Positions 32,684 through 36,561 of a DNA stretch of 36,561 nt are shown here, piece after piece (positions within the stretch are counted from its first letter, which is position 1; every line of letters starts with the position of its first letter). The DNA is taken from positions 1-36,561 of the forward strand of contig BOBG01000009.1 of the NCBI GenBank assembly GCA_026002265.1, given 5' to 3'. The stretch is from Spirochaetia bacterium (GTDB taxonomy: Bacteria; Spirochaetota; Spirochaetia; Treponematales; Breznakiellaceae). The notes under the pieces are model-generated. The model had not been told where the DNA came from and did no database searches. It was given only the letters and a program-made list of their open reading frames with translations. The translations under genes were made by a program, and so were the position numbers.

Positions 32684-33070
32684 ACCTCTCCTATTCTGGG
32701 TATGAGACAGTATAGTTAATGATGAAGGAAAATACAAGTCATAAAGTTATGCGGAAGGTACCCGCAGGTTGCGGCGATTTGCTCTTTTGGTATGTTTCCG
32801 GTATATTTGAAGTTAAGGAGCAATTATGGGAGATGTAAAGGAAACGCATGGTGTTTCGTGCGTTACTACTCATGGCAAAAAAAGTTTTTGAAGATATAGT
32901 AAAAGAGTGTGGAGGGTTGAGAGTGGAGTTGAAGAGAGTGCCGGAGGTTTACCGTGGGAATGGAGCGTAGGGGAATGACCTAGACAAACCGTAGGCCGAG
33001 CCGCCGTTAGGCGGCGAAGCATATAGCGTATGTTAGGTGCAGTTTTGACTGCTTTATTTCGATCTTTTTA
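32684..33070. other. Non-coding stretch with an attC-like site
   Basis: No gene. It contains GTTATGC at 32747, purine-rich GAGAGTG/GGAGG runs at 32905-32950, and the attC-like fold at 32983-33038. Confidence 0.5.
32983..33038 (-). repeat. attC-like recombination site 1 (possibly truncated)
   Basis: On the minus strand it starts ACCTAAC (fits the RYYYAAC core), then CATACG and a perfect GCCGCC-TAAC-GGCGGC hairpin, and ends near GTTTGTC. The first arm closely matches site 2 (33785-33955): xxxTAACATAC, then a CGCCGCC arm. It lies just downstream of the flavin reductase gene, where a cassette attC is expected. The far core GTTRRRY is poor, so the site may be degraded. Confidence 0.45.
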
Positions 33071-33691
33071 TTATTTTATCTTTTGTAATATTCCTAAAAA
33101 ATCATCTTCCATTTTCCCTGTTTCAGGATTTGTTGGATTATGTATATTATAAATATATCCCGTTTCTCCATAACGTCCTTTTATATTTTCATCAAAATAT
33201 TCAGTATCCATTGATACATTTATTATTTTTACACACATCACAACATGTTCAGATCCTTCCACATTTTCTTTTTCCCATAAATATTTACATTCTAAATTCA
33301 AAAAACATTCTTTTATTAGTGGCGCATTTATTATTTTTGATCTTTCCACAGTTAATCCAGATTCCGTAATTTCATCCACATCAAAACCATTATTTTTTAT
33401 TGTTTCTACACATTTTGGGTATATTTCCATTGAAGGAAAATTTAAAACCATATCCCCTGTTTCTTTTATTGATTTATACATATGTTTATTTTTATTTACA
33501 GATGCCATTATACAATAATCCTCAACAAATGTTGCCCATGATTGTAAACAAGCATTTGGTTTTCCATTTGATTTATATGTTGTAACCAAAAATAAAACTG
33601 ACGGGATTGAAGTAACAAAATCTATCCAAGAAAATCCATACAGATCATTTTCTTTTATTGATTTTGGGATCATTGAATATTCTTTTTTCAT
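33071..33691 (-). CDS. Flavin reductase-like domain protein
   Basis: 206 aa, AT-rich. SIPSVLFLVTTYKSNGKPNACLQSW, NKNKHMYKSIKETGDMVLNFPS and the mid-protein LECKYLW strand are the split-barrel flavin reductase (DIM6/NTAB-like) pattern that binds FMN. It may reduce flavin or act as a flavoprotein oxidoreductase. AAGGAG precedes the ATG, and TTGACA (33734-33739, minus strand) with an AT-rich -10 gives it its own promoter. It lies between two attC-like sites in cassette fashion and differs in composition from the genes to the left. Confidence 0.85.
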   Translation of the reverse strand: MKKEYSMIPKSIKENDLYGFSWIDFVTSIPSVLFLVTTYKSNGKPNACLQSWATFVEDYCIMASVNKNKHMYKSIKETGDMVLNFPSMEIYPKCVETIKNNGFDVDEITESGLTVERSKIINAPLIKECFLNLECKYLWEKENVEGSEHVVMCVKIINVSMDTEYFDENIKGRYGETGYIYNIHNPTNPETGKMEDDFLGILQKIK

Positions 33692-33784
33692 TAAATTCTC
33701 CTTTGATTTAATGCTATATCTTTTTTATTATTTTGTCAAGTATATTTTATAATTATTTTTATTAACCAGTTCACGAAAAATGGC

Positions 33785-33955
33785 GTTTAACGTGAAAGCT
33801 ATACGACGTTTTTGCGGTTGCGATAAAGGAAACCGCAGGTTTCCAGCAACCGCAAAAATGTGCCGGAGAAAAAACGCACAAAGGGCGTAGCCCGACTGCG
33901 TTTTTTCTCCGGCCAAGCCGCCTACTGGCGGCGCAGCGTAAACTGTATGTTATGC
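33785..33955 (-). repeat. attC-like recombination site 2 with two large nested hairpins
   Basis: On the minus strand it runs from GCATAAC (33955-33949) to GTTAAAC (33791-33785, exact GTTRRRY). Inner arms AGTTTACG and CGTATAGCT can pair with one extra base, as in attC L boxes. The interior holds a GCCGCC/GGCGGC hairpin, a perfect 16-bp stem (33863-33878 with 33897-33912) and a perfect 13-bp stem (33809-33821 with 33846-33858) that encloses a further 7-bp stem. At 171 bp it is long but within the range known for attC sites. The hairpins may also act as terminators for the DUF262 gene. Confidence 0.55.
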
Positions 33956-33987
33956 GAAGTGCCCCAACTTACATAATTTTTAATATT

Positions 33988-36099
33988 CTATTTTACTTTT
34001 GGTTGAACCCAAACATACATATTGTCCGTACTTGTCGAAAGTTTTTGATATAACTGTTTTACATGATTTACAAGCAAATTTGCATTACCATGTCCTTCCA
34101 AATACACATCATCGGAAATTTTTATTGGTGCCGAAAGTTCAGTATATGCGTCTTCCTTACTTCCAATAAATCCAGGCACTAATTCTTTGTTATTCAAATA
34201 TTCTCTAAATCTATCTGTTTCAAGGTTGTATACTCTTTCCGCTGCTTTTTCGTAATATTCAACCCATGAATCAACCAAAAATTTCTGACCGCTTGGAAAA
34301 CAGAATGCATTTAGATTGTACCCGGTAAAATCAATATCATCATCAAGAGCCCATTTTTCTGAATTTCGTTTTGCTTGACGCGATTTTGGTTCTGTTGCAT
34401 TCGCAAATGGCCATACAGATATAGCACGATCAATTAAAAGATTTGAACGCTTTACAATTTTCTCTTGATTCCAATTATCCTGTTCAGCGATATATTTATT
34501 AAGGAATAAACGGCTATCCATGAATCCGCCATGCATATTTTTCTTTTCCTTAAAGGATTTATTACTCATTTCGCTATTATATGCTGTATATGTAAGATTT
34601 CCAATACAATCTAGATATGTTTTATGTATTTCTGCATAGTCTATCCCTAATTCTTTCTGCCATTCATCGGATAATTTTTTTGGCATAATATGCTCAAAGG
34701 TAAACTTATGCAATTCAACCACTTCTTTGTTTTCAAAAGTTTCAAAACGTTCAAAACAATGCAATTTAAAACGGTTTGTCATTTTGTAGAAATTTTTTCC
34801 AAGCATTTTTTCTCTCAATTCAGTATCATCGGGAAACCGCAACGTGTTAAGAGTATGGTTTAACATTATGGTTTTTAAAAGATTTACATATTCATCTTTG
34901 TAGGATGGAAACAATTGAATATCCTTTCCTAAAGACATAAAAAATTTATTCAAACCCATTGTTGGTAAATCACAGATAAATCTCCGTACTAAAAAAGATT
35001 CTATAACTGCCAAAATTTCAAGCAATTCATCATTAGATATATCAACAGGATTATCCTTTTGAGTTATATCATTATATCGAAAAACTTCCAGTAAAAATGG
35101 ATATACAACCCCATAGCCAAGCTTATTTATATAACTGAGATATTTGTTAATCTTATCATTTACATGTTTTGATTTAATGATTTTATTGTAATATCCAGCA
35201 AAAAGAAGTAAATCTTTGAGGACGGCCTCTTTTTGTTCAATGTCGGTATCTTTCCCAAACGGTTTTTTTTGAACGTATTCTTTAAACACAAAATAGACTT
35301 TATTGATATTTGGAACACGTCGTTCTTTATATGTAATGTAGTCTCGGATAAACGCACTAACATTGTAGCTTGTTAATTTCTCAATCTTATTCCAGTAGTT
35401 TTCGTAAAAAAACTCCTGCTTTGATGCGTCCATACGCATCAAAATATAGTTGCGAACCTTATCGGCTTCAGTTAAAGTAAGACCAGTTGAATTAAGGCTT
35501 TCAAAAATCAATTGTGGATCATCTTCATTGGGTTCAAGTTTTATTGAAACAATCTCAAGTCTGCTTATTGCTTCCATTATATCTTTCATTGTCCAATTCT
35601 TACTAACGGATTGAAATGCCTCTAGAAAATATTGATAATTTTCTGTTATATGTGATTTTACAGTATCTTCTGCTTTGCTTTGAGTAAATATTTTATCTAA
35701 GGCAAGTTCATCATCCTTGATTGGTTTCAATTTTAGCTTTGAACCTTTTAAATCAGATGGTAGCAAATATTTTTGTTTGATTTGCTCAGAATCAATTGAT
35801 TTATCGTCTGTTTCTTCGAAAAGATGAATCATAGCAATCATCATAAGCATTAATGTTGTTATACGTTGTTGTCCATCAATTATTATATATTCATCATCCG
35901 CTGCCTTATTCGTACAAAGCGAAACAATAGATCCAAAATAATGTGATGATCGATTTTGTTGCAAAATTGCAATTAAATCTGTGAATAATTGACGGCAATT
36001 ACCTTTGCGCCAATCATAATTTCGTTGATATACAGGAATGATAAATTTTTTAGCCTTACCTTCCATAAAATCAAGCATCTTTTTTTTGGCACAATCCAC
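33988..36099 (-). CDS. DUF262/DUF1524 protein, GmrSD-like restriction enzyme
   Basis: 703 aa. N-terminal DUF262 (ParB-like nucleotidase fold): FIIPVYQRNYDWRKGNCRQL and IIIDGQQRITTLMLMMI, the DGQQR motif binding nucleotide. DUF1524 HNH-type nuclease near residues 465-525: FTFEHIMPKKLSDEW and GNLTYTAYNSEMSNKSF carry the His and Asn ligands. The last 120 residues (LNAFCFPSGQKFLV, then YTELSAPIKISDDVYLEG) look like a small additional domain. This is the single-chain form of GmrSD/BrxU-like type IV enzymes that cut modified phage DNA. It starts at GTG 36099, with AAGGAG 8 nt upstream. It stands between inverted 16-bp cassette ends. Confidence 0.9.
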   Translation of the reverse strand: MDCAKKKMLDFMEGKAKKFIIPVYQRNYDWRKGNCRQLFTDLIAILQQNRSSHYFGSIVSLCTNKAADDEYIIIDGQQRITTLMLMMIAMIHLFEETDDKSIDSEQIKQKYLLPSDLKGSKLKLKPIKDDELALDKIFTQSKAEDTVKSHITENYQYFLEAFQSVSKNWTMKDIMEAISRLEIVSIKLEPNEDDPQLIFESLNSTGLTLTEADKVRNYILMRMDASKQEFFYENYWNKIEKLTSYNVSAFIRDYITYKERRVPNINKVYFVFKEYVQKKPFGKDTDIEQKEAVLKDLLLFAGYYNKIIKSKHVNDKINKYLSYINKLGYGVVYPFLLEVFRYNDITQKDNPVDISNDELLEILAVIESFLVRRFICDLPTMGLNKFFMSLGKDIQLFPSYKDEYVNLLKTIMLNHTLNTLRFPDDTELREKMLGKNFYKMTNRFKLHCFERFETFENKEVVELHKFTFEHIMPKKLSDEWQKELGIDYAEIHKTYLDCIGNLTYTAYNSEMSNKSFKEKKNMHGGFMDSRLFLNKYIAEQDNWNQEKIVKRSNLLIDRAISVWPFANATEPKSRQAKRNSEKWALDDDIDFTGYNLNAFCFPSGQKFLVDSWVEYYEKAAERVYNLETDRFREYLNNKELVPGFIGSKEDAYTELSAPIKISDDVYLEGHGNANLLVNHVKQLYQKLSTSTDNMYVWVQPKVK

Positions 36100-36120
36100 C
36101 AGTTTTTCTCCTTATATACG

Positions 36121-36149
36121 ACATTATTACATCCCAATCAATTTGTCAA
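36121..36149 (-). promoter_or_regulatory. Promoter of the DUF262 gene
   Basis: On the minus strand TTGACA (36149-36144), a 17-bp spacer and TAATGT (36126-36121); alternative -10 hexamers overlap in the run TAATAATGT. It lies between the cassette end at 36171 and the GTG start. Confidence 0.6.
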
Positions 36150-36388
36150 TACTTTTTTACAAAAAATTGTGGGGCATTTCGCATAACATGTTGTAGACAC
36201 TTGCGGGGGATACGGCGGCCATTCCGGCATCTAGCATTTCGTAGCATAATGGCCGATACCCGATATTTATCCGCTCGCCGCAAAAACCAAGTATCGCCTG
36301 TATCTCTAAGCTCCTTGGCTCGGCGCTTTGCTGCCTTCTCGCTTATGTCAGACAGCAGCACCGGAAGGTTATTCAAGAGCAATCCCAT
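36146..36388 (-). CDS. Unrecognised short ORF at the window edge, perhaps a transposase remnant
   Basis: An 80-codon frame without ribosome binding site; its tail crosses the attC-like GCATAAC at 36181-36187 and overlaps the DUF262 promoter. The frame stays open upstream of the ATG to about 36520 and reads RWYSPEEKVSILREVLEEG, which resembles the first helix of IS3-type OrfA transposases. The rest (KAAKRRAKELRDTGDTWF) is basic and not assignable. It could be a decayed insertion sequence or part of another cassette. From 36389 to the end I see no other gene. Confidence 0.3.
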   Translation of the reverse strand: MGLLLNNLPVLLSDISEKAAKRRAKELRDTGDTWFLRRADKYRVSAIMLRNARCRNGRRIPRKCLQHVMRNAPQFFVKKY

Positions 36389-36561
36389 TTTGAAATAGAC
36401 GTCCGGCGAAACAAATTTGACACTTTTGTTAGATAATATGCTGTTGATAAATCCTGAAACAAGCCCTTCTTCTAGTACTTCTCGGAGTATGCTTACCTTC
36501 TCCTCGGGGCTATACCACCTTATACGCTATCCCCTATAACGGCAAATTCATCGTAGGCAGA

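Noticed and set aside
33728..33916. Small minus-strand frame
   Set aside because: It lies across the hairpins of the attC-like site and has no start signals.

Overview
The window looks like a chromosome segment of a spirochaete, most probably a Treponema of the termite-gut type. The reasons are two methyl-accepting chemotaxis proteins, lipoprotein-type signal peptides, a mix of moderate-GC core genes with AT-rich accessory islands, and attC-like cassette boundaries of the kind known from Treponema chromosomal integrons. The genus call is inference; there is no rRNA or other marker.

Layout. (1) 1-486: 3' end of a chemotaxis receptor gene. (2) 748-5371, + strand: a carbonyl/redox-stress type operon (lipoprotein hydrolase, flavin reductase, aldo/keto reductase-ferredoxin fusion, MerR regulator, flavodoxin, DUF4405 membrane protein). 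It is driven by a textbook MerR promoter with a 19-bp spacer and a perfect palindrome. (3) 5419-6414, - strand: a secreted esterase. (4) 6576-13018, - strand: a copper cluster with an HMA/SafE/cupredoxin fusion, a 31-aa membrane protein, a DUF2318 protein, CopA, a lipoprotein and a CopZ-like chaperone. (5) 13268-29083: an accessory/defence island bounded by two inverted copies of one module, which is a 165-aa protein of unknown function, a degenerate 21-bp tandem array, and a type IIG restriction-modification enzyme. The left enzyme is split by a 3359-bp IS66-type element whose only genes are a TnpC/MazG/RlmN-like fusion and a two-TM membrane protein. After it come a duplicated methyltransferase with a different central specificity region, a TcmP/DUF5131 pair, and an OmpR-type two-component system. 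(6) 29231-32683: CPBP protease, chemotaxis receptor, PIN-like protein. (7) 32983-36561: cassette-like genes (flavin reductase, DUF262/DUF1524 GmrSD-like enzyme) separated by attC-like structured sites, then an unresolved edge.

How it works together. The two-component system and the copper cluster appear to be one regulon. Three promoters (two in the copper cluster, one before the response regulator) share a TTRTGTC direct repeat with an 11-bp period and a -10 element exactly 11 nt downstream. The restriction modules look like a shuffling defence locus: conserved methyltransferase cores, variable target-recognition regions, and loss of the nuclease half in the left copies. Three unrelated genes (copA, the SafE fusion and the histidine kinase) carry copies of one GC-rich palindromic element in frame, so a small coding-compatible repeat appears to have spread through this genome.

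The most novel-looking items are the IS66-borne MazG-RlmN fusion with its membrane partner, the 165-aa/array/type IIG module, and the in-frame palindromic element.
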